Source: Stropharia rugosoannulata (Eukaryota > Basidiomycota > Agaricomycetes > Agaricales > Strophariaceae). From it: a DNA stretch of 64,000 bases. The stretch lies in NCBI GenBank assembly GCA_028532985.1, contig JANCIK010000010.1, positions 2,790,001 through 2,854,000 of the forward strand, written 5' to 3'. The notes under the pieces were generated by a model that was given only the letters and a program-made list of their open reading frames with translations, did not search any database and was not told the DNA's origin. Below, piece by piece: positions 24,084 through 35,159 of this stretch. The position numbers and the translations under genes were made by a program. The first letter of the stretch is position 1. Each line of letters starts with the position of its first letter.

Positions 24084-24671
24084 CTTCAGAGTGGTCGTTG
24101 CGCGATACGAGATATGGAGGGGTAGTCAACGGAATGGGTAGCATGGTTCTATGTCACTTTATAAAAACATGGAAGCATACCTGAACTTTCCCAGAGCGTT
24201 ACACGCGGTGGGATTAAAGTGAACGTAATCCATCCGTGATGGAGCTAATCCTGCCGTTTGCAATTCAAGTACATACCAAACTTGGTCAAGTCGAGATTGC
24301 AAATTAGGACCAATCGTGGCTATAAACTTTACACCCACGAAGCGGCGGGGGATGCTACCGAGAAGATAATGTATGTTTTCCTTAACATACATGGGGTAGA
24401 GGCAGCTCGAATCGGCTATGCTGTTCCTCTGACTGAGTAGATTAGCGAGTAGCACACGTGTCTGTAAATCTATCGGGTGTTGCGGAGACTGATAAAGACA
24501 CGGATCCAGGGCTGCCGGCGGGCTTGCTGATAAAACGCATACAATCTATTGGTATAGAATTGTTACATGGTGTCTTTGTCAAGTTTGGTTAAAAACATGA
24601 TTGAGATAAAGGCTACACTGGGCACATGTGATAGAAAGAATAAATACCTAAATGTTTCTACGTTATAAACA
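24084..24671. other. Intergenic
   Basis: Promoter of the permease on the left and 3' region of the DNA polymerase gene on the right. I see no coding region or conserved element. Confidence 0.5.
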
Positions 24672-27600
24672 TCAAGTCCTAATGCGTTCGTGCGGTTCTT
24701 GCCAAGGTACATCTAATATTTTGAAGATTTCTTCTTCTGTCTCAGAGGCGATGCAAACACCTGGTAATTGAGGGAAAGAAAGTATAAGTCATCCATAGCT
24801 AACGATCAATTAGCACATACTTACCTTTGTCAAATTTCTCGCGGTGGTTATTGGGATTGCGAGTGACATTCTTGTATAATCCTCGTTGATCCAGTGAATA
24901 GCCCATTTTATGGGCCTTCAGACGTATCGCGCGATTGAACTAGGTGATTGCTATATTAACGCTGAAATTAATATGGAAGGAATGATTCATACTATGTCAT
25001 CTCCCTGGAGCATCATGTCCAGTTAGCGCGGAACAAAGCATTAATGAATGGAATGATAACTTACTGTGTAATAGATAAGTGCTGCCCCCCTAGAAACCCA
25101 AGGGACGCAAAGTATGTCAATGCGCCTCATCCTTGATCCTTCCTGCGGTAAATGGCCCAATCCTCGATATGACCCTTCAAGAAATGGTTCATCTGGGTAG
25201 GCGAGATCATGAATGATTATGCCAGCCTCATGTAGCTTATTGAGTAAAACAGGCAGAACGCCTTGAGTGTACGGGTGAACATCTGGTCTACGCAAGTATT
25301 AATAATCACTCACCAGCATGGGTCTTCCCATCGTCTGGTTGACGGGTCATAATGATATCGAGGTCACCACAGTCTGGCTGCCCTCTATATATATTTTTCA
25401 ATTGGGAAATAGTTTATGTATATTTACCTTGAAGACGCACCTACGATAGCTCCCCATAATCATCATGGATAATTTTGGGTCAATGGAATGGGCTACCGAC
25501 GTGGTTAATAAATATGATCTATAGCAGATAGGCTCGTTCATTTCATACCAATTGGTACAATCAAATCAAAAATTGCCTTGGCCTCCTCTCTCGGCATGCG
25601 AGAATTAATGTCTGAAACATACGCTCTTTAGTCTTTGTCCAAATGCATGGCGATCGTGGCGACACTGACCGTCATAGTATTTCAGGCCTAATTCTTGAGC
25701 CGGAGTCACCTTTATTTCACCTTTCCTATTCTTCACATCTTCCAACGTACGACACCCAGCATTATACCACTGAAGAGCAATGGATTTCCCTATCTGGTGT
25801 GAGGGTGCCATAATCAAACAGAAATTCCAAATGCGTATGCTCACCAACTCCGTATATGCCTTGGAAAACCTGACCCACAATTACATCGTCAGTCCTCTCG
25901 AAACCAATTCGCCTCAATTCTCCTGTGTCAAGGATTTCTCGAATCTGCGTAGTTTCAGATGAATATATGTTGACCAATGCAAATAAGGTGTACAATACCT
26001 TTTCAGCCGTCTTTGCACCGATACCTTGGATACCCCGAGCATGCTCGTAGTCTCTTATCCGTTCTGGATAATATTTCAAGGCGCTAATAGCTGAAGTAGA
26101 AATTTTATAAAATAGTATACAGGAGTACCACGAAAATCGACCTCACCCTTTTTATAGGTGTATGCCCGCCATTTGTCATCTGTGGTCGGCTTGGCAGCAT
26201 GCAAATGCTCGAGCTCCTCAAGCTAGGGTCGTGACTAAGGGTCAGGAATGCGGAGCGACACAGACTAAATAATCTGAACCTTATTAATTATATCTTGATT
26301 AGGACAACCCCCAGTAAAGTTAGATTCTTTGCTATGGACCGCAACGCTCTGGGACCAGTGAGCTCCGGTTTGGAGAGGATGGATAATTTTTAAACGGACC
26401 TCCGTCCCATGGACCTTTGGTACTTGTAGTCTCATCATGCCCTCGTTATCCGACTCAGCCGAGGATATGTCAGTCTTTTTCCACTACAAATCAATAAAGA
26501 CAGCTATTTATCAGTGGTAATTGTATCAGCAGGGGTTATCGTTACGTACTCGGTCCGCGGCCTGTCGTCGATCTCTGGCGTGTTCATAAAATTCGGCCAA
26601 AGGGTCGACCTTGCTCTTTGTAGTACCCCCTGAATGATCGACATTCCACCGGCTTGGTGATCCACGACGGCTTCCCTGAACAGGTAGAACCGGAGAAGTA
26701 GGTGGGGAGGCCAATGTTCCTAGATTTGAAGGTCCAGCTTGATCATCCGTGTCCCGCTCACTTAGTGAGTTAGATAATCCATGTTCACTGCAGACCATCA
26801 GCGCTTTGCACGACGAGTCATCGTAGAGTAGAAAGTTCAGACATACTCTACAATCTCCTCATCAAAATCTGTAATCACAGACGTATCCACAGGCTTCGAT
26901 GCTCTCCTTGTCTTCTTCAACTCTGGATTCAAATTTTGGCAACCAGCATAGAAGCGATCGGGAAAGGTAGCATATTTGAAGTAGCGACCTAGTTTTTCTT
27001 CCACCTCATCCTGAGAATATGTCGGCGGCATCCCTTTCGCAAGCAGCACCCAGTCCCAGGTCACAGTGGGGATGTCGTCTGGGATACGTCCCAACGTTGG
27101 TAGACCTATAGCGTTCAGGAGGACATATGCACTAGCCTCCGTGACAATATGGGTGGTCACCGCAGGATCATATTTTGCCATAATGTTGGCTCCCAGACTA
27201 GCGATCTATGTGGAATAAATTAGGGGGAGTGGAAGCATGCAGAAGAGCCATACAATATCCATACGTCCACGTGTAAAGTCCGAGGCGCGTCCCACCTCTT
27301 TGGCCACGTATAAAATATTAGTCCCCGTTAGGATATGAGATCTTGTTCGTCTTCGGCGATCCAAAAAAGGTTGAAGCGCTACGTCCTCTTTTGCTTCCCC
27401 AGTGTCTTCGCCGGCTTTCTCTCTGTCAATGAAGTCTTGCAGCTTCTTCGCGTATTCACTAGCAGTCATAGGGGGCGGCTTCTGCTTCTTACCCTTAGCA
27501 CCAGCCTGTCGTTTCGAAATGTTTAACTTGTCTGTCGATTTAATCGCCTTTGTCTTTGCAGAGGTGTTTTGTCTTGCGTCCGATAACTGTTTTTCCTTGG

Positions 27601-28856
27601 TAGAATCGCCTCCTATCTGTCCAGGAGTACTAGCACGCGAAGACGGAGATGAAGAGACGTATATGACAGATGTGTCTCTGTCACTTTGCGCAGCGGCGCC
27701 GGTGACATTCGCTGGCTCCCGCACAACGGGCTTGGCCTTGGTCTTGCTTAGTTTATCACCTCGTTTCTTCATCTCACTGTTGTGCTTCGCTATACGCCGC
27801 TTAATATCGAGGAGCATTTCGCTCGGTTCTGCTTCTAGACCTTTCTTTGGGCCCACTTTGGCCGGAGACACGGCACCCAAAGTTGCGCCCTCAATTGGAG
27901 AATCACGACCATCAGTTTCGGCGGGATCAGGTTTTGCCTTATTCTTAGAGGTTGGAGACTCTGTGGGAGCCACTCGTAATGGACGAAGGTCTAGGGGAGG
28001 ATTGCGTAACACAGGAATAACCTTATCCCTGCGAGAGTTCCTCGATTTCTTGGGCGAGTGCGACTCGACCCTTGAAAACGACAAAATACTGCAAATGTAT
28101 GAGTATATGCTATATCAGTTCAATGAAATACATGAAATCAAACATTGACCACTTACGGACTGTGGTCCGCAGTAACTGCTGTTGCTTCGGATGGCTGTGG
28201 CGCGGAAATATGTTTTCTCGCCTTCTGCTTTCGCTGGTTCTGATCAGGTAGACGTAGCAATGCTTTGCGCTTGCAGGGCACCTGCAACTGTGGCGAATCG
28301 ATGCTGAATGATTCAATCTCTTCAATCTCTGGCGAACTCTCACGATGAACCATTTTTTGGCTACTTATCGGTGCGGGGTTCTCAAATGGCACGCGCACAG
28401 CTTCTGTAGTTTGTGGACGATCTCCGCTAGAGTCTTGTGCGATGTCCTGATCAGCAGTTTTCCGGTGTTTGCTCCCGGAATACATATCAGACTGCTGATT
28501 TGAGGTTTTACGCTTCAAGTTCCTTCCGTCTTCTGGTCTTGCATCGTTCGAAATATTGCTGCGCTCATCAGGAAAGGTAGGGCGTGCCACCTCCGCCACG
28601 AGAGTACTATCTGCCTTGGCCGGTGACGTGCCGGGCTGCGTACCGTCCGTTTTAATTAAAGAGTGGACAGGTCGCGAGGACAAATCTGCTTGACTGCATT
28701 TTGGTGTTGAGTATTTGGTTCTGAAATATAGAGTTGTTTGGCGTACTGGCGTCGCGATGAAGACACGCGTTTCATGATTTCATCTATCGATTCATCAGGC
28801 ATGTTCATGAGTGCGTCCTGTTCAGCGTAGTAAGCATTCACGTCGAAGGGCTCCAT
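24672..28856 (-). CDS. POL4: Family X DNA polymerase (Pol lambda/Pol4-like) with BRCT domain
   Basis: A gap-filling polymerase for base-excision repair and end joining. Order of domains: a long Ser/Lys/Pro-rich N-terminal region; a BRCT domain (ASLGANIMAKYDPAVTTHIV ... VTWDWVLLAKGMPPTY) at 26.8-27.4 kb; a second linker; an 8-kDa-like region with helix-hairpin-helix HARGIQGIGAKTAEKI; a second HhH VFQGIYGVGEHTA; and a catalytic palm with GSYRRG, CGDLDIIMT and RRIDILCVP, which supply the three metal-binding aspartates. The thumb ends GLYKNVTRNPNNHREKFDKG. The active site looks intact. The true start is the ATG at 28856 (MEPFDVNAYYAEQ); the codon at 28883 is GTG. Intron 1 is best taken as GTACGC...ATGCAG, 53 nt, joining SSSRR to HQADLSSRP. 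I did not check every internal junction of this long gene. The upstream 200 bases hold a cluster of TCACG motifs. Confidence 0.9.
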
Positions 28857-30462
28857 GTTGGTGTTTGCTGAGTTCCGATGCACTTATTCCGCGTATGAAA
28901 TGAAGCATGAATTGTTACTGAAACCTTGGATGGTGCAACATCCCCGATGAAAGTTGGGAGTAAGACGCTTTGGACAACTCGGACTGCATCAGAAATGAGT
29001 CATGTCACGGCTGCGCGACACTTTCACGTGCCGTGATTACACGCGCAGTGACAAGTCACGGCAACTCCGCCTGATGGCCGGTCATTGGGTCAAAACATCG
29101 TGTTCTCTTGATTTTCGATTGATTCCGTCAAGATTCCGTGCGTCAGTCAGCGACGAGGTGAAGACTGAGATCTCGTCTTAGGATCGTCTGGTGTTTCCCA
29201 ATGTCATAGGTCAGTTCAGATCCTACATATCACAGTCCTATATTAAGTGGTGCGAAGGACATTCCCCTGCTGTTGCAAACATAGTAACTGCGGCTCAGTG
29301 CTGCTCCGCGGGCTGGATAGGCGAGCTTCGGATGTGAACGTTTTAAGGCTTCTTCTCAGATCATATCAGCTTCAAGCCAAGCAATCTGGAAGAAGTTGTG
29401 AGTTAATCCAGTGGTTCCAGTGTACGCCGTACAGTATGCCGTACAGAAAGGTAGTACGGGGAAACTACAATATACCATTACCGATGACCTATACCTACTA
29501 GGCTCTGACATGAAACAGCCGCACGAACCGCCTACAGCAATGATGTGTCGGGAGAAACAAACGTCTACGCAAAGCCTACATCGACAATCTGCCGGTTTAC
29601 ATCTCCTGGGCAGTACAGTCGGTTGACAGTCGGAGTGTATTTTAACTACTGGTCTTCGCTAAGATATCCATGCGTTAAAATCTCGGTACGTGTATACCGC
29701 ATCTATTTTTTAATATAAGATTACTCTGCTGCGGCCTATTACTCGCAATAATCAATTATTGAACTATGTCCTCCAGTTTGTTCATTTGTACCTGGATATA
29801 TACGACGGCTGAAGCTGAGGTACTGAATACATAGGGCCGATCAAACCCGTCATATTTTTAGGATTCCCCTGGCGGCAGGTCGAGGACATGATGTTGCGAA
29901 CATGCTCTCACTCTCTCGTCCGACCACGTCCCGATTTGTGCAAGTAATTTCTTCTCAGGCAATGTCCACATTCTCTTATCTAGCTGAAGGTGACATCACT
30001 GACACTTCCACGCGTTCAAAGAGCTTTTAGACACAATACAGATCTGCTCCATGCCGTATAGATCGGCGCAAGTATATCAGCTTTTTGTGAAGGTCAAGGA
30101 ACGACTCCATATGCGAAGGATAACTTCGGACTATTCCCCGGTACATTTCGCGGAAATTTCCACACCACAACTATTGTATTCACTGACTAATAGACGCCCA
30201 GATCAAGCCATCTCCGATTTTAAGGGCAGACTCAACTCGCAACTTCTTCATCTGTGCTACTTCTGCTTAATGTCGAGCTGCATATACACGTTGGAGCAAC
30301 TGTGCAGTTTGAACTTGCTCCTTGTCTCGGGCGTAGTGCTTTCGCAGCACATAACCTCCGATCCATCATAAGCGCGGTGCACAATGATTTTTATGAAGCA
30401 ATTTCGACGTGCTATAAAGCTCGGGACTGCCGTATCCTCTTTTCTCCAGAAACATATCCTAC
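28857..30462. other. Intergenic between divergent genes
   Basis: 1.6 kb between the polymerase (leftward) and the methyltransferase (rightward). Near the polymerase it contains repeated TCACG(T/G) motifs at 29004-29062. A short imperfect tandem repeat, CCGTACAGTATG then CCGTACAGAAAG, occurs around 29428-29451. Open frames at 29247-29501 and 30051-30371 resemble no known family. Confidence 0.45.
29004..29062. promoter_or_regulatory. TCACG-rich element upstream of the DNA polymerase
   Basis: Within 59 bases there are two direct copies of GTCACGGC (29004-29011 and 29055-29062), one CACGTG and a reverse-oriented CCGTGA, plus GCGCG/CGCGC arms that form an imperfect inverted repeat. It lies about 150-205 bases before the polymerase ATG. 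This spacing suits an upstream activating site, but no factor can be named. Confidence 0.35.
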
Positions 30463-31787
30463 ATGCCTTCGGTAGTGAACCAACATTCGCAAGGTCGCAA
30501 TGGGTCGGACGATGTAGAAGACCGCCACGACAACGAATTCAACGACACTGACGACGACGCCGAGTACGAGGCTCAAGTCGAGATGTCTGATCTCGAAGAG
30601 GTGCCCCCTGAAGATTTTCCATCCCATTTTACGGAAAGAAACAATCGCCTCTTCCATAGTACGAACGCTCCATATTGGCTGCCTGTAGATACCCCAGAGC
30701 AAGAGGTGCGAAAACTTCCATGTCCATTTACGATGATGCATACTGAAATTTTCATTTATTCCCCACTTGTACAGCGGCTCAGCAATCTGACAATAATGTT
30801 GTACCAAGTGATAGGGGCGCAAAATGTTGGACCTGTGGAGGAGGTACTCGCGCGCCAACCACAGTCCTCGCGTCGTCCAATGGTGCTCGACTGTTGTACA
30901 GGACGTGGGCAATGGTGGGCGTTCCCGCTCCAGGCTCCATGCCGTTATCTGATGTCTATTAATTCGGGTGCTTCTCAGGGTGATGTCCATGGCACAAGAA
31001 TACCCACATGTCTTCTTTCGCGGGTACGACATAGGTAAGATGCGTCCAGCCAGTATGATCGACGCAGTACTGATGCATCGGAACACGTACCGGCCGCATT
31101 ACAGTGCCCATTGCATTCCAGCATACACCGAACAATGTCGTGTTCGAAATTTATGATGTAAATGACACGTCGGATCCGACGCGCTGGATCAGCGGCAGCT
31201 TCGACCTGGTGAACAGCCGCTTCGTGGATATGGCAGTGAGTCCGCTTCTTTTTCTTCACGCGACGGTAATATGTACCAATTTTGGTGCGCAGGTGCTGGA
31301 CTATCAACGTTTTTCTCAGGAGGCCGCGCGGCTTTTGCGCCCTGGGGGATTGTTCCTGTCCTACGAGTGGGCTAGACTGCCCGCATTTTATGCAGAGCTC
31401 CAACGCGATGTCAACACGCACGCACCGGGCTCTGTACGATTCTTTAACGCGGTCAACCGCGCGCTCGAGTTACGCAATATCCGGGAGCACATAGCGTCCC
31501 ATGTACCGGAGTATCTGACCAGGACCGGCCAGTTTATTAACGTCGTGCAGAACGTGTACCATATTCCGATAGGTGGATGGCCGACCGACCCTGCTTTGCG
31601 CGAGCTGGGTATGAGGTGTCTTGAGGCGCAGGAGCAGTATACGGAATCAGTTCGGACGCTGCTAGCGGACTCGGGGCTCTGGACAGAAGACGATATAATT
31701 GATCTCGTGGCTGATTACATCCACGAGATTCACAATGTGCATGGACTGGTGAGCATATTGTACACCGTACATGCACGGAGATTGTAG
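30463..31787 (+). CDS. SAM-dependent methyltransferase (class I, methyltransferase-25 type)
   Basis: Five exons (243, 140, 56, 131 and 495 nt) give 354 residues with no break. After an acidic N-terminal region the Rossmann-fold begins at IGAQNVGPVEEVLA. Motif I is MVLDCCTGRGQW, where most relatives have LDLGTGTG. Post-motifs follow in order: HVFFRGYDIG (acidic ribose-binding Asp in GYD), FDLVNSRFVDMAV and AARLLRPGGLFLSYEWAR. The C-terminal half (VYHIPIGGWPTDPALRELG ... HGLVSILYTVHARRL) matches a large Agaricomycete group usually annotated only as S-adenosyl-L-methionine-dependent methyltransferase. The substrate is unknown. There are no obvious pathway partners beside it. Confidence 0.85.
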
Positions 31788-33082
31788 AGGGCTGGTCTCT
31801 TCTGCGGTATTAGCAGTCCGTATATGTAATTATATGCTCTCGTTTATGGTACACTGGTAGCCTTGTATGACCTGATGCTTAATAGCACGCTATCTTAATC
31901 TATTTGCTGTCCTTAATATTCATCATGAGACGGTCGTTGAGCTGGGCTAACGTTGACAATTATGAAACTTCTGGGCGCTGAGTGCCCCAGTGACTGATGG
32001 AGACGGACTGCGGTGGTTATACTACAGTTGAGCCTCTGCCTCCCAAGCTTCAAGCACATGCTTCTAGTAGAGCTGCGGCCTAGTAGTCTTATCTTCTTCC
32101 ACGAATATGGGTTAATGTCGAACACAAATTGCGACTCCGAGGTGTGTGGAGTTGACAATGTCTTCTTGAGAAGCCAGCCTCTAGTACTCGCGAGATAAAT
32201 AGTACATGCAGTCCAGTCCGATATCAACGCTCAGTAAAATGAACGCATTGCCAGTTAATCGCAGCAGAATGGCTTGCGGTATACATTTATTGTCGCGTGC
32301 ACGCCAACAGGCTGCAGAACGCAGTAGTTAAATGAATCTAAAATTAAAACCCAACGTATCAGTTACCCTGATTTCTCCGACTCGCCTATGCTGTGGGAGG
32401 AACAATTCTGAGCAACTGCACACGAAAATAAGAGGCGGCCTTACTTGCGTTTTCTACAGGCATCGACGGCACGTATAAATGAGTCGCGTGCTACAGATTC
32501 ATGGAGCTGACACCTTGAAAGATATCAATGTAACGTACAGAGTACCAAGATTTTTAGAATATTACCATGCTTTCTACTTGTGCTGGCGACGCAGATTTGG
32601 AAGACAGTAGAACAGAGACAGAATTATTTACATCGAAAAATTCTCAGTGCATCATGATTAAGTTAGTGAATTTCCTATTTGCTTTACAGGAATTCTATCT
32701 TTATATTTGCTGCGGCTCGTGCACCTCTCAATCTATGGTCTATACCATGCCTAGAACCACAACTTTTGGTACTACGTACTAATAAGTTCGGGAAGAGTTG
32801 GATGGAAAAGTATTTAATAAATGTCAATTACCCAACTCGAGAATTCAGAGAGAAGTTGTTGCATATATCTCGTATATACTACTCTAAGAGTCATATTTTA
32901 TTGCTCATGAACTATCATTTGCGGTCTTTTCATGAGCTTTTCAATTCATACAACATGAGTGGTCGAAGAAGGAATTGATGGGACTGCTAAAAATGGCAGT
33001 CACGGACAGATTCGGAAAACGCTGTAATAGCTCCGGTACGCCGTTGCACTAGATTTTCAACTCTACAGCTCTAAAATCCCCA
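31788..33082. other. Intergenic, AT-rich
   Basis: 1.3 kb with no gene I can support; AT content rises after 32.3 kb. It contains the 3' end of the methyltransferase and the promoter of QCR2. Confidence 0.5.
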
Positions 33083-34583
33083 ATGTTGGCCGCCAGGACG
33101 TCGACAACGCGCAACGTGAAGCGCATCGCGCGCTCTTTTGCTACCGTAGTTGAATCCTCGGGCGTTAAAGTTGCCGCCATCGACAACAACCAGCCCACCT
33201 CCTCCGTCACCGTCTTCATCAAAGCTGGCAGCCGTTTCGAGCCCAAGGAGGGCGTCGCCAATGCTCTGAAGAACTTCGCCTTCAAGGTATATTTCTTAAA
33301 GGCTTGTTTAAACCGCACTGACACGGATGTTGTCCTCCAACAGAGCACTGTTGCTCGCTCCGCCATTGGAACCGTTCGGGAGAGTGAGCTGTATGGTGGA
33401 TCCCTGTATTCGACTTTGGGCCGGGAGCACCTTGCATTGACTGCAGAGTTCCTGAGGGGAGATGCGTAAGTCGCAATCTTATGAGTTTTTGCTGTTCTTC
33501 TGACTGAGGCGGCTGAAAACGCGACCAGTCCCTTCTTCGTCGATGTCCTGACATCGTTCGTCACCTCCGCCAAGTTTACCCGCCACGAGTTCGAGGAATA
33601 CGTCTCTCCCCTTGTCGCCTCCGATACCGAAGCTGCGACGCATAACCCTGCTGCGCGTGCCATCGACATTGCACACAACCTCGCCTTCCGTTCAGGTCTC
33701 GGTTCTTCCCTCTTTGCTCCTGAGCACAACGACATCACCGTCGAGGACGTCAAGGCTTTCGCGCAGAACACATTCCACAAAGAGAACATTGCCATCGTCG
33801 GCACTGGTATTGATCAGGCCACCCTGAGCACTCTTGTCCAGGAGGCGTTTGCTAAAGCCAAGGCGGCGTCTGGTAACACCTCTGTAGCCAAGTCGAAATA
33901 CTTCGGTGGAGAGACGCGTCTGAGTGGTAACGCTGGTCCCCAGACTGTCTTCATTGGCTTTGGGTCGACTTCCACAGGATCTGCAGAGCTTGCCACACTG
34001 GCTGCCCACCTCTCTCCCGCTCCTTCCGTGAAGTGGTCAAAGGGTCTCTCCCCTCTGTCTTCCATCCCCGAGGGAACCACAGTTACTCCCGTCAACTTGA
34101 CATACTCTGATGCCTCTCTCTTCGGTCTGCTAGTTCAGGGATCAACGAGTGACAGCGTAAAGGAGGCGGCCAAGGCTGCTGTTGCAGCACTCCAGGCTAC
34201 TGCCAATGGCATCGCTCCTGAGGCCCTCAAAGCTGCTGTTGCCAAGGCCAAGTTTGCCGCTGCCAGCACTATTGACTCCCGCCAGGGTCTTATTGAAGCT
34301 GTCGGCTCCAAGGTGAGCTTTTTCGTCCTGTGTAATACCTCTATGCCGACTTAAACGGCCTCCAGATCTTCTCTGATAAGGTTGCGCCCCTTGACGCTAC
34401 TCTGTCATCACTTGACGCCGTCAATGCCTCTGCGTTGTCCAAGGTAAGATTGGCTAGTCTTTAGATGCGCATATAATGCTCAAACTTCATACATAGGCCG
34501 CTTCGACTCTGATTTCTGCGAAGCCTACATACGTTACCATCGGTGACTCGCACCTACCTTTCGCCGACGAGTTGGGCTTGTAG
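33083..34583 (+). CDS. QCR2: Ubiquinol-cytochrome c reductase core protein 2, mitochondrial
   Basis: A structural core subunit of respiratory complex III on the matrix side of the inner membrane. It starts MLAARTSTTRNVKRIARSFA, rich in Arg and Ser, as expected for a mitochondrial targeting peptide. Two M16 peptidase-like domains follow, beginning VKVAAIDNNQPTSSVTVFI. The zinc motif HxxEH of active M16 peptidases is absent (the region reads EGVANALKNFAFKS), which is normal for core 2 proteins. Five exons (204, 122, 784, 78 and 87 nt) sum to 1275 nt and 424 residues. It ends YVTIGDSHLPFADELGL. All features are ordinary for the family. Confidence 0.95.
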
Positions 34584-35159
34584 ACTGTGAAGGGACACGC
34601 TAAAATATATTGATAGACGATACACCTCTTTTTTGTCGCCAATGAATGTCTCTTTTCAAAATAGTCACGGGAGCCTGACAGTTTGAAATGAAGTCAGACA
34701 CTTTACAGCAGTTGTTGATTCGTGAGCCATATCTTGCTTCATGCTGTCTCATTCATCGACCCCAACTTTGAAGCTTTTATTTGTATGGACTGTCGTCCGA
34801 GTTAGCGAATTGTGCCATTTTCATTTTCAGATTGTCACTTGCCGCGTAAGCTTCTTTTTTTTTTTGTGTAAAGCCGCGTAAGCGTATTGTCAGCTAAGGT
34901 GCGTACAAAGTCAGTATGACTTTTTGCAGACACAGAAATATACAAAGATTTGCAATTCATTATAAGGATGGTATTCTTACAGCTATATATATTAGTGCTA
35001 GATTTAGGGATGGCCAACCATCTCTAAAGATGCCTTTTGGCTGGAGTGGTTCGAGCGCCAGCATTCTCGCCCTTCCATTCATCTCAGGTACTTCATGGAT
35101 CCATGCAATTAAGTATCAACGCGTCTTGTATTTTTATACGACCGAGTGCTTACAGGACC
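34584..35159. other. Intergenic
   Basis: Space between the convergent ends of QCR2 and the carboxylesterase; nothing beyond a poly-T run at 34855-34866 stands out. Confidence 0.5.

Noticed and set aside
27402..28148. 248-codon open frame on the plus strand
   Set aside because: It lies antisense to the Ser/Lys-rich linker of the DNA polymerase, whose exons carry the real domains; it is a shadow of that composition.
28857..28883. Longer N-terminus of the DNA polymerase starting at 28883
   Set aside because: The codon there is GTG; the first ATG in frame is at 28856, followed by a plausible N-terminus.
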